Assembly (NCBI GenBank): GCA_024276935.1
Contig: JAJRWH010000117.1
Location: forward strand, 1 to 40,348
DNA length: 40,348 nucleotides
From: Deltaproteobacteria bacterium
GTDB taxonomy: Bacteria > Desulfobacterota > Desulfuromonadia > Desulfuromonadales > Geopsychrobacteraceae
Direction: 5' to 3'
Under the pieces are notes generated by a model, which did no database searches, was not told where the DNA came from, and saw only the letters and a program-made list of their open reading frames with translations. Numbering within the stretch: the stretch's first letter is position 1; the number at the start of each line of letters is the position of its first letter. The position numbers were made by a program, and so were the translations under genes. This document shows positions 7,352 to 15,956 of this stretch, in pieces.

Positions 7352-8308
7352 ATGACCGTTGAAGAAAGTCCACTGGCCCCTGAATATCGTTTTTATATTC
7401 CGGATGGTGACCGCTTTGTCACGATCGGTGCTGACGAAGAGCAGGTGGTTTTACCCCAAATTCCTCTTCCTGTTGAAGGGAGTGCTGATCCTGGTGAGCC
7501 CCCAGCAGATAAACTGATCGGGAGCAGTCTGTACAATTATTTACGACGATTTCCCGATTGTCCACGTGCCGAAGAATATGCCCGCTTGTTACAAAAGGCA
7601 TTTCCTTATTATCTGACCGATATTGGATCCCAGATCATCATGCTTGAAGCGAAGGATGTTGATGCACTCTACATCCGGCGTAAAATCAACTACCTTAAAA
7701 TACTGCTGTTACTCGAACCGGAAAATCCGCAACTGCTGCAAAAACTTGGCATTGCCTGTTTCGAGTTGGGCATGGTTTATGTCGAGTTGATCAATATCCG
7801 GCGTGAATTCAGCCGGGCTTTAAGCTATCTGCAAAAATCACTGGCCAACGACCCGAACAATACTGCGACGCTGAATGTTCTGGGGCAGATCAGCTACCTG
7901 ATGGGGGACTATCCTGCGGTTCTGCGTTATTGGCAGGGTGTGATCGATCTGATTCCTGATTGTGAGGCCAGAAATCAGCTGCAGCAGCGAATTGAAAAAA
8001 TATCGGCCAACCAGCATCCACCGCAGCCCTTGATTGATGATCTGGAAGCCATCGGCATTGCAACCGAACATTTTGCGGTCAAGGAATTTGATGCGGCCGC
8101 CGAGATTATGAACCGACTGGAGGAAGAGGGGATTCTGCCTGTCGAGTTACCCAATCCTGAATTCTATTATTTTCTGGGTCTTTGTCGAGAAAAATCAGGA
8201 GAGGATGCTGCCGCTTTCGAAGCTTTTTCCAAAGCGCTGGAAACAGATCCTGATCATCAGCCTTCGTCTGCGGCCCTGGAACGGATCACAACAGGAGTCA
8301 GCAAGTAA
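7352..8308 (+). CDS. TPR repeat protein
   Basis: 318 residues, predicted cytoplasmic, with no signal peptide or TM segment. Several tetratricopeptide-like helical pairs are visible: LLLEPENPQLLQKLGIACFELG (about 127-148), ALSYLQKSLANDPNNTATLNVLGQISYLMGDY (about 158-189), AVLRYWQGVIDLIPDCEARNQL, and FYYFLGLCREKSGEDAAAFEAFSKALETDPDHQPS near the C-terminus. Such repeats mediate protein binding. The N-terminal 80 residues are acidic and not recognised. A GGAGAT site precedes ATG 7352, directly after repeat copy 2. Its partner is not evident from neighbours. A candidate promoter for the next gene lies just downstream, so it is probably a single-gene unit. Confidence 0.85.
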   Translation: MTVEESPLAPEYRFYIPDGDRFVTIGADEEQVVLPQIPLPVEGSADPGEPPADKLIGSSLYNYLRRFPDCPRAEEYARLLQKAFPYYLTDIGSQIIMLEAKDVDALYIRRKINYLKILLLLEPENPQLLQKLGIACFELGMVYVELINIRREFSRALSYLQKSLANDPNNTATLNVLGQISYLMGDYPAVLRYWQGVIDLIPDCEARNQLQQRIEKISANQHPPQPLIDDLEAIGIATEHFAVKEFDAAAEIMNRLEEEGILPVELPNPEFYYFLGLCREKSGEDAAAFEAFSKALETDPDHQPSSAALERITTGVSK

Positions 8309-8326
8309 TCTGCGGGCTGTTACCGG

Positions 8327-8355
8327 TTGACACAAAGGGGGAATCACAGTATATC
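8327..8355 (+). promoter_or_regulatory. Candidate sigma70 promoter for the aminotransferase gene
   Basis: A perfect TTGACA (8327-8332) is followed after 17 bases by TATATC (8350-8355). The leader to ATG 8412 would be about 50 bases. Confidence 0.6.
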
Positions 8356-8411
8356 AGGCGGCATCAGTCTCTATTCATCCTTTCACCATTGAAGGGCTAC
8401 CTGGAGGAACC

Positions 8412-9716
8412 ATGAACCCACTCGCTGCAGAATTGAACGAACTGCTTGAAAAGAACAATCCTTATGTTCTGGCCATGTTGTCAGATCTTGGACGGAATCT
8501 CTTCTTCCCCAAAGGAATCCTCAGCCAGTCCGCAGAGGCCAAGGAAAAAGCGCATAAATTCAATGCGACAATCGGTACGGCGACCGAAAATGGTGGGCCG
8601 ATGTTTCTTCAGTGTATCCAGGATAAGCTCTCAGCATTCAATCCTGCCGATATCTACCCCTATGCACCACCGGCAGGCAAACCGGAGCTGCGCCAACTGT
8701 GGCGTGACAAAATGCTGCGTGAAAACCCTGCCCAGCAGGGCAAACACTTCAGTCTGCCAATTGTCACCAATGCCCTGACTCATGGCCTGTCGATTATTGC
8801 TGACATGTTTGTTGATGAGGGGGATCATCTTGTCCTGCCGGATATGATGTGGGGTAACTACAATCTGACCTTTGCCACGCGACGCAAAGCAATAATGCGC
8901 AAGTACAATACCTTCAATGCCGACGGAGGGTTTGATGTTGCGGCGTTTAAAGACTGCCTTCAGCAGACAGCTGCTGAAAAAGGCAAGGCGGTCGTAATTT
9001 TGAACTTTCCCAACAATCCCAGTGGCTATACTCCGACGGTTGCAGAAGGAGATGCCCTGATTGCGGCAATCAAAGAGCAGGCCGAAGCAGGCTGCAATAT
9101 TGTTGTGGTGACTGATGATGCCTACTTCGGGCTTTTCTATGAAGACTCCTTGCAGGAATCATTGTTTAGCAAACTGGCCAATCTGCATCCGCGGGTATTC
9201 AGTATCAAACTTGACGGTGCCACCAAAGAAGAATTTGTCTGGGGTTTCCGGACCGGATTTATTACCTTTGCCGACGGGAACAGTCAACAGAATGAAGCGG
9301 TTTTGACCGCAATCGAGAAGAAAGCCCTGGGTATCATTCGGGGGACGATTTCCAACTGCCCGCATCCTTCTCAGACCTTTGTCATTGAAGCCCTCAAGTC
9401 TGAAGAGTTTGTTGCCCAGAAACAGCAAAAGTTTGACGTGATGAAGGGGCGTGCCCTCAAGGTCAAAGAAATCCTGAACGACAGCCGGTTTGCCGACTCC
9501 TGGAGCTATTATCCTTTTAACTCGGGTTACTTCATGTGTCTCAAGCTGAAAAGGGTTGAGGCCGAAGCCTTGCGTGTTCATCTGCTTGATAAATATGGCG
9601 TAGGGACAATTTCTATTGGCAAAACCGATTTGCGGATTGCATTTTCCTGTATTGCCGAAGAAGATATTGCCGAGCTTTTCTCACTGATTCATCAGGCAGA
9701 ATCGGACCTTGCCTGA
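8412..9716 (+). CDS. PLP-dependent aminotransferase, class I/II
   Basis: A 434-residue fold-type I aminotransferase. Visible signatures are PYAPPAGKPELRQLWRDKM (substrate/cofactor region), NFPNNPSGYTP (about 198-208, the conserved Asn-Pro of the family), VVVTDDAYFGLF (Asp/Tyr contacting PLP) and KLDGATKEEFVWGFRTGF, in which Lys272 is the likely Schiff-base lysine. The GATKEE context differs from the common SKxxxxxGxR form of aspartate aminotransferases and resembles a subgroup of aspartate- or aromatic-like enzymes. An AGGAGG-like site precedes ATG 8412. It is monocistronic, with a strong terminator behind. Substrate unassigned; amino-acid metabolism is likely. Confidence 0.9.
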   Translation: MNPLAAELNELLEKNNPYVLAMLSDLGRNLFFPKGILSQSAEAKEKAHKFNATIGTATENGGPMFLQCIQDKLSAFNPADIYPYAPPAGKPELRQLWRDKMLRENPAQQGKHFSLPIVTNALTHGLSIIADMFVDEGDHLVLPDMMWGNYNLTFATRRKAIMRKYNTFNADGGFDVAAFKDCLQQTAAEKGKAVVILNFPNNPSGYTPTVAEGDALIAAIKEQAEAGCNIVVVTDDAYFGLFYEDSLQESLFSKLANLHPRVFSIKLDGATKEEFVWGFRTGFITFADGNSQQNEAVLTAIEKKALGIIRGTISNCPHPSQTFVIEALKSEEFVAQKQQKFDVMKGRALKVKEILNDSRFADSWSYYPFNSGYFMCLKLKRVEAEALRVHLLDKYGVGTISIGKTDLRIAFSCIAEEDIAELFSLIHQAESDLA

Positions 9717-9733
9717 TTCAACCCTTCGTTTTT

Positions 9734-9778
9734 GCGACAAAAAGGGCCTATCTCTTTGAGGTAGGCCCTTTTTGTCGC
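9734..9778 (+). terminator. Strong Rho-independent terminator after the aminotransferase gene
   Basis: A perfect 17-bp stem (9734-9750 with 9762-9778) has an 11-base loop. The stem carries A5 on the left and T5 on the right (GGGCC / GGCCCTTTTT), so it can work in both directions. The next gene starts 18 bases later. Confidence 0.92.
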
Positions 9779-9796
9779 AGCTGTTATGATTCACTT

Positions 9797-11077
9797 ATGC
9801 CAGAATCGACTACCAGTTCTTTTGTGCTCCCCTCCGAAGTTCATGACCTGCTATGTCAGATGCCCCTGACGCCGCAAGAAACCACTATGGCCTGGTTGGT
9901 TGGCGGCTGTCTGCGTGACCTGCTTGAACAACGGATGCCAGATGACATCGATCTTGCCTTTGCCCAGGACCTGACTCCGAAAATTAAAATCTGGGCAAAA
10001 CAGCAAGGCGGTAACTGGTTCTGGCTGGACCGCAATCGTAACCAGAGCCGTGTTCTTTTTCGGCATAAAAATCTGCAATTCGATTTTGCCCCACTTAGAG
10101 CTGCCGATATCCTTGCCGATCTTAAACTGCGCGACTTTACGGTGAATTCATTGGCTCTGCCGCTGGAGGCTCTTTGGGCCGGAAAGATCTGTATCATCGA
10201 TCCCTCAGGTGGGCAGGCGGACCTTCAGAATGGCATATTACGCAGTTGTGGCCCGACAGTTCTGTACGATGATCCGTTACGGATTCTCAAGGGCATTCGT
10301 CATCATGCTCAACGGGGCTGGCAGCTTGAACCCCGGACAATCAGCCAGATGACCGGGGCCGCACGGCATCTTTCTGCGGTAGCTGGCGAAAGGATCAAGA
10401 TTGAACTGGGGCAGATTCTGGCTGCAGAGCGATTTATTTCAGCTCTTGAATTGATGACTGAGCTCAAAATACTCGATCCTCTTCTGCCAGGCATTGAACT
10501 GACGGATGTGCGCTCGTTCTTTACTCCTCTGGCTCAACGAATGGCTCAGCTGGAAGAACTGCCGTCGTTGCAGGAATATCTTCAGCAGTCTCTGGAAGAA
10601 GGTCTGAGTTGCAAAGCTCTTTTGAATCTGGCGTTGCTGATCAGCCTTTCGGCCCGGAAGGTTGATTACGAGCCGCTGCGTTTAGCAACGCGCAGTCGTC
10701 TAATATTGCAAATCGGCACAAGAAAACCTGTCTCTCTGAAAGACTTCAGTCAGCATGACAGCTCCCGGGTTGCCGCCCTCAAACTGGAGCGCCTGGGTGC
10801 AAACGGTATTGAACAGGTGCTTTTTGCCCTGTTGCATCAGAACGACCCTCACACTGATCAGCTGGCGGCAAAAACTATCGCCAGCTATCAAGCCGCTTTG
10901 CACCAGGGGCGAATTGTTGATTTACTGAATGGTAAAGAAATCAGCACGCTCACCGGCTTGCCCGCCGGGCCTCTGATTGACTCCTGGCAAAAACGAATAA
11001 AAGCCGCTGAAATTACAGGTGAAATTTCAGATAAATCAACGGCCATCGATTGGGTTAAACGACAATTTTCCGATTGA
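9797..11077 (+). CDS. tRNA nucleotidyltransferase/poly(A) polymerase family protein (CCA-adding type)
   Basis: 426 residues, class II nucleotidyltransferase. Head-domain motifs are [11 protein letters not shown] (about 33-43), the catalytic DDID (49-52), and [12 protein letters not shown]; the neck has [18 protein letters not shown] and the ERIKIEL stretch. Members add or repair the 3' CCA of tRNAs or polyadenylate RNA. Both tRNAs in this window already encode CCA, so here the enzyme would act in repair or on other tRNAs. The C-terminal half has no HD domain that I can see. A weak ribosome site precedes ATG 9797. The stop codon overlaps the -35 element of the tRNA-Gly promoter. CCA addition and poly(A) activity cannot be separated by eye. 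Confidence 0.88.
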   Translation: MPESTTSSFVLPSEVHDLLCQMPLTPQETTMAWLVGGCLRDLLEQRMPDDIDLAFAQDLTPKIKIWAKQQGGNWFWLDRNRNQSRVLFRHKNLQFDFAPLRAADILADLKLRDFTVNSLALPLEALWAGKICIIDPSGGQADLQNGILRSCGPTVLYDDPLRILKGIRHHAQRGWQLEPRTISQMTGAARHLSAVAGERIKIELGQILAAERFISALELMTELKILDPLLPGIELTDVRSFFTPLAQRMAQLEELPSLQEYLQQSLEEGLSCKALLNLALLISLSARKVDYEPLRLATRSRLILQIGTRKPVSLKDFSQHDSSRVAALKLERLGANGIEQVLFALLHQNDPHTDQLAAKTIASYQAALHQGRIVDLLNGKEISTLTGLPAGPLIDSWQKRIKAAEITGEISDKSTAIDWVKRQFSD

Positions 11078-11103
11078 CAAGACAGGGGTGCTCTTCATAT
11101 ACT
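11074..11103 (+). promoter_or_regulatory. Promoter of tRNA-Gly
   Basis: TTGACA (11074-11079) and TATACT (11098-11103), 18-base spacer, 13 bases ahead of the tRNA. The -35 box overlaps the stop codon of the preceding nucleotidyltransferase gene. Confidence 0.75.
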
Positions 11104-11116
11104 GCGCATCGCTCAG

Positions 11117-11192
11117 GCGGGAATAACTCAGTTGGTAGAGTGTCAGCTTCCCAAGCTGAAAGTCGCGGGTTCGAATCCCGTTTCCCGCTCCA
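11117..11192 (+). tRNA. tRNA-Gly (CCC)
   Basis: A 76-nt tRNA with encoded CCA. Acceptor arm GCGGGAA (11117-11123) pairs with TTCCCGC (11182-11188), followed by T and CCA (11190-11192). The D loop contains AGTTGGTAGAG and the T arm GGTTCGAATCC. The anticodon stem TCAGC/GCTGA encloses TTCCCAA, giving anticodon CCC for GGG codons. Confidence 0.96.
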
Positions 11193-11204
11193 TTCAAGTT
11201 ATTT

Positions 11205-11230
11205 GCCCCGGACCTGTTCCGGGGCTTTTT
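11205..11230 (+). terminator. Terminator after tRNA-Gly
   Basis: GCCCCGGA pairs with TCCGGGGC (stem 11205-11212 with 11218-11225) around CCTGT, then TTTTTATTT. It separates the tRNA from yacG. Confidence 0.88.
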
Positions 11231-11253
11231 ATTTCATGGTGGTCAGGAGTATG

Positions 11254-11439
11254 ATGGGGAATATCAAGAGGCTCATTCGTTGTCCAAGGTGTGGTCAGCA
11301 AGCACTCTGGCAAGACAACCCGTACCGTCCGTTTTGTTCTGAGAAGTGCAAACAGATCGATCTGGGCAGCTGGGCCAGTGAAGATTACAGAATTGCAGGC
11401 AACCCTGCAGTCATTGATATTGACGACACAGAGAATTAA
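11254..11439 (+). CDS. yacG: DNA gyrase inhibitor YacG-type zinc-finger protein
   Basis: A 61-residue zinc protein of the YacG (DUF329) family. In E. coli the protein binds GyrB and inhibits gyrase. The four cysteine ligands are in IRCPRCG (N-terminal) and [10 protein letters not shown]; the conserved CxxC...C...C pattern and the following [12 protein letters not shown] match the family. The start is ambiguous: ATG 11251 and ATG 11254 are adjacent, and AGGAG (11245-11249) fits 11254 better; ATG 11236 lacks a ribosome site. The queD gene follows 17 bases later. Confidence 0.9.
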   Translation: MGNIKRLIRCPRCGQQALWQDNPYRPFCSEKCKQIDLGSWASEDYRIAGNPAVIDIDDTEN

Positions 11440-11456
11440 TCCGGGAGAGTCGCTCT

Positions 11457-11828
11457 ATGTATCATCTTAAAATCATCAGCAGTTTTGCTGCTGCACACAA
11501 TCTGCTTAATTACCAGGGGGATTGTGAAAATCTTCATGGGCACAACTGGAAAATTGAAGTGACCGTTGCAACTCGAGATCTTGATTCGGCGGGTCTGGGT
11601 ATCGATTTCAAAATACTGAAACGCCATACCAATGAGATTCTGGATCGTCTGGACCACAAGTATTTGAACGATCTGGAGTTTTTTCACAACATCAGCCCCT
11701 CGTCCGAGCACATCAGCCGCTACATTTTTGAATCGCTGGAAGAAGAACTTGCTGCTCCGGGAGTGACGGTTGAAGAGGTCAGAGTCTGGGAGTCGGACAA
11801 TGCCTGTGCGACCTATACCCGTGACTGA
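11457..11828 (+). CDS. queD: 6-carboxy-5,6,7,8-tetrahydropterin synthase
   Basis: A 123-residue QueD of the T-fold pterin synthase family. It converts 7,8-dihydroneopterin triphosphate to 6-carboxytetrahydropterin, the second step to queuosine and 7-deazaguanines. Zinc ligands are His14 (AAAHN) and His27 and His29 in CENLHGHNW; Cys23 is the catalytic cysteine position. The WESDNACATY stretch at the end carries the conserved Glu. The length is typical (about 120). GGGAG lies ahead of ATG 11457. The end overlaps the start of queE, which makes the next pathway enzyme. Confidence 0.95.
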   Translation: MYHLKIISSFAAAHNLLNYQGDCENLHGHNWKIEVTVATRDLDSAGLGIDFKILKRHTNEILDRLDHKYLNDLEFFHNISPSSEHISRYIFESLEEELAAPGVTVEEVRVWESDNACATYTRD

Positions 11829-12561
11829 AGCCGGACTGATTGAGATATTTTCCTCTATTCAGGGGGAAGGTCCTCTGCTTGGCGTCCGCCAGTTGTTTAT
11901 TCGTTTTGCGCAGTGCAATCTGAACTGCGATTACTGCGATACTCCCTTTGCTCCGGTCGCAACCTGTCGGGTTGAAACAGCTCCCGGCAGTGAAACCTTT
12001 GAAGCATGGCCGAACCCGGTCAGTGCTTCCCGGATCAACTCTCTTGTCCAAAACTGGACAACTTCTCAGCCGGGACTGCACCATTCGATCAGCCTGACAG
12101 GCGGTGAACCTCTACTGCACGAGGATCTTCTCGCTGATTGGTTACCACAGCTGCGTCAGTCCTTGCCGATCTACCTCGAGAGCAACGGGACCTTGTCTGA
12201 TCCCCTTGAAAATCTGCTTCCTCAGCTTGATTTTATCTCGATGGATATCAAATTACCGTCCGTTGCAGGGCAGGGCGCACTCTGGGAGCAACACTGCAGA
12301 TTTTTGCAGATTGCCAGCCAGCGGCAGGTTTTTGTCAAAGTTGTCTTTAACCGACAGACACCTTCTGAGGAACTTGAACAGGCGGCGCGGCTGGTTGCCG
12401 AGACTGGCGCAGATATTGACCTGGTTCTGCAACCCTGTACCGGTCCCGAAGGGATGGGTCTGACAACCCGTGATCTGCTGATGGCTCAAGAGATAACCAC
12501 CGCGATTCATCCCCGTAGTCGGGTTATTCCTCAGACGCATGTCTTTATGGGAGTTCTTTGA
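11800..12561 (+). CDS. queE: 7-carboxy-7-deazaguanine synthase (radical SAM)
   Basis: A 254-residue radical SAM enzyme that rearranges 6-carboxytetrahydropterin to 7-carboxy-7-deazaguanine. The IEIFSSIQGEGPLLGVRQLFIRF N-terminal segment is characteristic. The iron-sulfur motif CNLNCDYC (Cys39, 43, 46) binds the 4Fe-4S/SAM centre and SLTGGEPLLH is the SAM-binding GGE motif. ATG 11800 is chosen because GGGAG (11788-11792) lies 7 bases upstream. This gives a 29-base overlap with queD; a GTG at 11821 is an alternative. The creatininase-family gene is coupled through TGATG at the end. QueC and FolE-type partners are not in this window. Confidence 0.93.
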   Translation: MPVRPIPVTEAGLIEIFSSIQGEGPLLGVRQLFIRFAQCNLNCDYCDTPFAPVATCRVETAPGSETFEAWPNPVSASRINSLVQNWTTSQPGLHHSISLTGGEPLLHEDLLADWLPQLRQSLPIYLESNGTLSDPLENLLPQLDFISMDIKLPSVAGQGALWEQHCRFLQIASQRQVFVKVVFNRQTPSEELEQAARLVAETGADIDLVLQPCTGPEGMGLTTRDLLMAQEITTAIHPRSRVIPQTHVFMGVL

Positions 12562-13283
12562 TGCTCTATATGCCAGAGATTACTATGGATGAGTTCAGTG
12601 CCGGTCTGGAGAAAACCAGAACGGTCCTGATCCCCTTTGGTTCAACCGAGGAACATGGCTCTCATCTGCCTCTCGATACCGACACCCTGCACGCGATAGA
12701 AGTCAGTAAAAAGCTGGCGCAAAAGCGGGATATTTTTGTTGCTGCTCCGATACACTACGGGGTCTGTCGTTCCAGTGCAGATCATCCCGGAACGGTGTCA
12801 ATTCGTACCGAAACTCTCAAATCATTGACAATCGATATTGTCGGGGCTCTCTACGAGAAAGGATTGCACAATTTTGTCCTGCTCAGTGGGCATGCGGGCG
12901 GAACCCACATGGCAACCCTCACCGATGCGGGAGAATTTTTACTGAAGCAGTTCCCGGATTTGCGCATTGCCATACTGACAGAGTATATGCTGGCGTCACG
13001 CGAAGGGCGACACCTGATTGAAACCGAAGGGGACTCTCATGCCGGAGAAATTGAAACCTCACGGATGCTGCATTCTCATCCCCAGCTGGTAAAAGGGCGG
13101 GCAGCGCGTGAATTTCCTGACTTTCCTGTTGGTATTCTGGTCAGGAACAAGCAGAAATACTGGCCGGGCGGTGTTTGGGGCGATCCCGGCAAGGCCAGTG
13201 CTGCCAAAGGCAAAGAGCTTGAGGCCCTGGTCGTTGATGCCCTGTCGAAGCTGGTGACACAACTCGAGACCTTTGCCGAATAA
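12561..13283 (+). CDS. Creatininase family protein
   Basis: A 240-residue metal-dependent amidohydrolase of the creatininase/MftE/ArfB-type family. The metal-binding signature IPFGSTEEHGSHLPLDTDT (Glu, His, Asp) is near residues 24-42. GVCRSSADHPGTVSIRTETL and the NFVLLSGHAGGTHM segment follow, and the GDSHAGEIETSRML motif carries further ligands. Family members hydrolyse creatinine, formamides in pterin/flavin pathways, or mycofactocin peptides. ATG 12561 overlaps the queE stop (TGATG) and has GGGAG upstream. A TTG three bases earlier is in frame but less likely. Translational coupling to queE hints at a pterin or deazaguanine substrate; this is inference. Confidence 0.87.
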   Translation: MLYMPEITMDEFSAGLEKTRTVLIPFGSTEEHGSHLPLDTDTLHAIEVSKKLAQKRDIFVAAPIHYGVCRSSADHPGTVSIRTETLKSLTIDIVGALYEKGLHNFVLLSGHAGGTHMATLTDAGEFLLKQFPDLRIAILTEYMLASREGRHLIETEGDSHAGEIETSRMLHSHPQLVKGRAAREFPDFPVGILVRNKQKYWPGGVWGDPGKASAAKGKELEALVVDALSKLVTQLETFAE

Positions 13284-13287
13284 CGCT

Positions 13288-13776
13288 CTATTTTTGCTTA
13301 AACTTCTGCCGCAACTTTTCCGCCACCAGTTGGGGAACAAATTTTTCAATTTTTCCTCCCAACGAAGCAACCTCTTTAACAATCGAAGAACTCAGGTAGC
13401 CGTGCTGGGCCGATGTCATCATGAACAATGTTTCGATCTGCTGACTGATTGAATGGTTCATCTGAGCCAGCTGAAATTCATACTCAAAATCGGAAACGGC
13501 TCTGAGGCCACGTAAAATGACCCGCGCTTCATTGGCGACCACGTAATCAACCAGCAAACCGTCAAAAGTATCGACCTCAAGCCGTTCATTATCATCGACC
13601 AGCTGACTGATCAACTCGACGCGTTCCTGAACACTGAAAAGGCTGTTCTTTTCCGAATTTCTGGCGACAGCAATAATCACCCGATCAAAGATTTGCAGAC
13701 CGCGTTGAATAATATCGATATGACCGTTGGTAATCGGATCGAAGGATCCGGGATAGATTGCAATATGACTTTTCAT
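13288..13776 (-). CDS. coaD: Phosphopantetheine adenylyltransferase
   Basis: A 162-residue CoaD, which transfers AMP from ATP to 4'-phosphopantetheine in coenzyme A synthesis. The nucleotidyltransferase signature YPGSFDPITNGHIDII (about 8-23) contains the TNGH ATP-binding motif. RGLRAVSDFEYEFQLAQMN and SSSIVKEVASLGG are the other conserved blocks. The length is typical (about 160). ATG overlaps the rsmD stop by four bases (ATGA), so rsmD and coaD form a coupled pair, the common bacterial arrangement. Confidence 0.97.
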   Translation of the reverse strand: MKSHIAIYPGSFDPITNGHIDIIQRGLQIFDRVIIAVARNSEKNSLFSVQERVELISQLVDDNERLEVDTFDGLLVDYVVANEARVILRGLRAVSDFEYEFQLAQMNHSISQQIETLFMMTSAQHGYLSSSIVKEVASLGGKIEKFVPQLVAEKLRQKFKQK

Positions 13777-14342
13777 GGGTCCTCACTGCATTGGTGGCCA
13801 ATTAAATGGATTTCCGAGTTGCCGTAGTGTCGTGTTTCGATTCGTTCAAAACAGGACGGAAGTTCAAACTGCTCGCCACGTGACGATTCGGCGCAGATTA
13901 TTCCATTTTGCGCCAGGAGTTGCAAGGTCGCGAGTTGTTCAAGAATCTGCGGGATCATTTTTTTGTTGTAGGGCGGATCCATAAAGATCAGGTCAAAGGG
14001 TTTTTCCCGGGCCAACAGGGGCAGGGCGCTCTGGGCGGATTGACTGATCAGGGTCGCGCGTTGTTCCATTTTGCACCGCGATATATTGTCCCTGATCAGT
14101 TTTGCTGCCTGAGGTGAAGAATCGATCAATACCGTAGCATTTGCACCACGGCTCAGGGCTTCCAGACTCATGGCACCGGTTCCGGCACATATTTCAAGGA
14201 CGCGTCGTTGATGCAGACTGTCAAGGCGACTGATCAGGATACTGAAAACGGCTTCGCGGACCCGGTCCGGGGTTGGTCTGATCCCGCTGCCGGTAAACTC
14301 GGCCAATCTGCGCCCCCGGGCGCTGCCACTGATGATTCGCAT
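13773..14342 (-). CDS. rsmD: 16S rRNA (guanine(966)-N2)-methyltransferase
   Basis: A 189-residue SAM-dependent methyltransferase acting on the small ribosomal subunit. Signatures are MRIISGSARGRRL at the N-terminus, RPTPDRVREAVFSIL, motif I EICAGTGAMSLEALSRGA, and the N-methyltransferase catalytic motif FMDPPYN. The start at 14342 is chosen because family members begin MRII(S/A)G. The open frame extends 44 codons further upstream into the dgt promoter region without family similarity. It forms a coupled operon with coaD and is divergent from dgt. Confidence 0.95.
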   Translation of the reverse strand: MRIISGSARGRRLAEFTGSGIRPTPDRVREAVFSILISRLDSLHQRRVLEICAGTGAMSLEALSRGANATVLIDSSPQAAKLIRDNISRCKMEQRATLISQSAQSALPLLAREKPFDLIFMDPPYNKKMIPQILEQLATLQLLAQNGIICAESSRGEQFELPSCFERIETRHYGNSEIHLIGHQCSEDP

Positions 14343-14440
14343 GATTTCTCCAGTAATGTGTCTTATTTTGTCACTTTTGTTTTGTACTCTGCGATTGTAA
14401 GCTTTTGTTACCCCATCAATCGTAACCCGACGGAGGCAAC

Positions 14441-15574
14441 ATGCGCCAATCAGAACTTGCCAGTTATGCCGCACGCAGTGAAAAGAGTCGAGGTCGTGTT
14501 TACCCGGAACCCTTCAAAGACAGCCGTCTGGCTTTTGAACGGGATCGGGACCGGATTATCCATTGTGCCGCATTTCGCCGACTTGAATACAAAACCCAGG
14601 TTTTTGTCAACCACGAAGGAGATTACTATCGAACCCGGCTGACCCATTCACTGGAAGTTGCCCAGATTGCCCGGGGGATCGCCCGAGCCCTGCACCTGAA
14701 TCAGGATCTGGTAGAAACGCTTGCTCTGGCACATGATCTGGGGCATACACCCTTTGGTCATACCGGTGAAGAAGTTCTCAATCGGTTGATGCAGAATCAG
14801 GGTGGTTTCGAACACAACCGGCAATCCCTGCGGATCGTTGACCTGCTTGAAGAACGTTATCCCGAATTTGACGGCCTCAACCTGAGCTGGGAAACCCGGG
14901 AAGGGATCATCAAGCACTCATCCGATTACGATCATGCCGGGGCGGCAGCAACTGATGAGTTTGAACCGGATAAACGCGCCTGCCTTGAGGCACAGATTAT
15001 TGATCTGGCTGATGAAATTGCCTACAACAACCATGATATCGATGACGGACTCAAAGCGGGATATATCAGTCTGCGTGATCTGGCTCAGGTCGAACTCTGG
15101 CAAGCCACGTTTCGCAGGATCGGCGAAAAATATCCTCTTATCAATGAAAAGCGTCAGGTTCTGCAAACCATCAGCTATCTGATTCGCGATCTGATTCAGG
15201 ACCTGGTTGACACGACCACCGCCAATATTGCCGATGCCGGGGTTCAGTCACTCGATGATCTGCGCAGTCAACCAGGCAATCTGGCAGCATTCAGTGGGCC
15301 GATGCAGGAGCAGAACCGCGAACTGAAACGATTCTTATATCGCAATCTGTATCGTCATCACAAAGTTGAACTGATGCGGGTCAAAGCCGAACGATTTTTA
15401 ACCCTGCTGTTTGAAAATTATCTAAATAATCCAACCCTGCTACCCCGGGAGCATCAAGACCGGTTTGATCTCCAGGGCACAGAACGGGTCATCTGCGACT
15501 ATATCGCCAGCATGACAGACCGTTACGCACAAGATGAATACAAGCGGCTCTATGAGCCCTTTGAGCGCGCCTGA
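14441..15574 (+). CDS. dgt: Deoxyguanosinetriphosphate triphosphohydrolase-like protein
   Basis: A 377-residue HD-domain dNTPase. It removes triphosphate from dNTPs, controlling nucleotide pools. The metal site is visible: HSLEVAQIARGIAR (first His), LALAHDLGHTPFGHTGE (HD pair with downstream His), and HSSDYDH/DLADEIAYNNHDIDDGL further on. The N-terminal block RGRVYPEPFKDSRLAFERDRDRIIHCAAFRRL is typical of the shorter dGTPase-like subfamily. An excellent CGGAGG site precedes ATG 14441. It is divergent from rsmD and convergent with yhbY. Confidence 0.94.
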   Translation: MRQSELASYAARSEKSRGRVYPEPFKDSRLAFERDRDRIIHCAAFRRLEYKTQVFVNHEGDYYRTRLTHSLEVAQIARGIARALHLNQDLVETLALAHDLGHTPFGHTGEEVLNRLMQNQGGFEHNRQSLRIVDLLEERYPEFDGLNLSWETREGIIKHSSDYDHAGAAATDEFEPDKRACLEAQIIDLADEIAYNNHDIDDGLKAGYISLRDLAQVELWQATFRRIGEKYPLINEKRQVLQTISYLIRDLIQDLVDTTTANIADAGVQSLDDLRSQPGNLAAFSGPMQEQNRELKRFLYRNLYRHHKVELMRVKAERFLTLLFENYLNNPTLLPREHQDRFDLQGTERVICDYIASMTDRYAQDEYKRLYEPFERA

Positions 15575-15584
15575 AGACAAGGGC

Positions 15585-15878
15585 TCAGGATGGGAGTTTG
15601 ATTTTTGGCTCTTTGGCCGGGCGATAGAGTAAAAAGGTATGTCCCAGAATCTGGGCAATCGCTGAGCCGGTCTGCCTGGCGAGTTCGGCAGCAACTGATT
15701 TACGATCACTCAGGCAGCCTTCCTGCAATTTCAGTTTGATCAATTCGTGTAACTCCAGGGCTTCCTCTGTGGCATCGATCAGGGTCTGGTTGATTTCATC
15801 CTTGCCGATCATGACCACCGGTTTGAGGTGATGACCAAGACCACGAAGAAAACGTTTCTGTTTGCCGGATATTTCCAT
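15585..15878 (-). CDS. yhbY: CRM-domain RNA-binding protein YhbY
   Basis: 97 residues, one CRM domain, associated with 50S ribosome assembly. Conserved features are SGKQKRFLRGLGHHLKPVVMIGK near the N-terminus, ALELHELIKLKL, and the GxxG-like GSAIAQILGHTFLLYRP. The length is typical. AGGAG precedes the start (on the - strand). A 6-bp hairpin (GCATCC/GGATGC) sits just ahead of the ribosome site. It is downstream of azlC-azlD on the same strand. Confidence 0.95.
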   Translation of the reverse strand: MEISGKQKRFLRGLGHHLKPVVMIGKDEINQTLIDATEEALELHELIKLKLQEGCLSDRKSVAAELARQTGSAIAQILGHTFLLYRPAKEPKIKLPS

Positions 15879-15956
15879 TTTTATCTCCTGGCATCCCTGA
15901 TGGATGCTTGGCAGTTGTTTTGCCGGTTTGGCAAGCGGTGTTGATGGATTGCAGGG

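Noticed and set aside
14343-14474. 44-codon extension of rsmD
   Set aside because: It runs into the divergent dgt promoter region and start, and family members begin at MRII.
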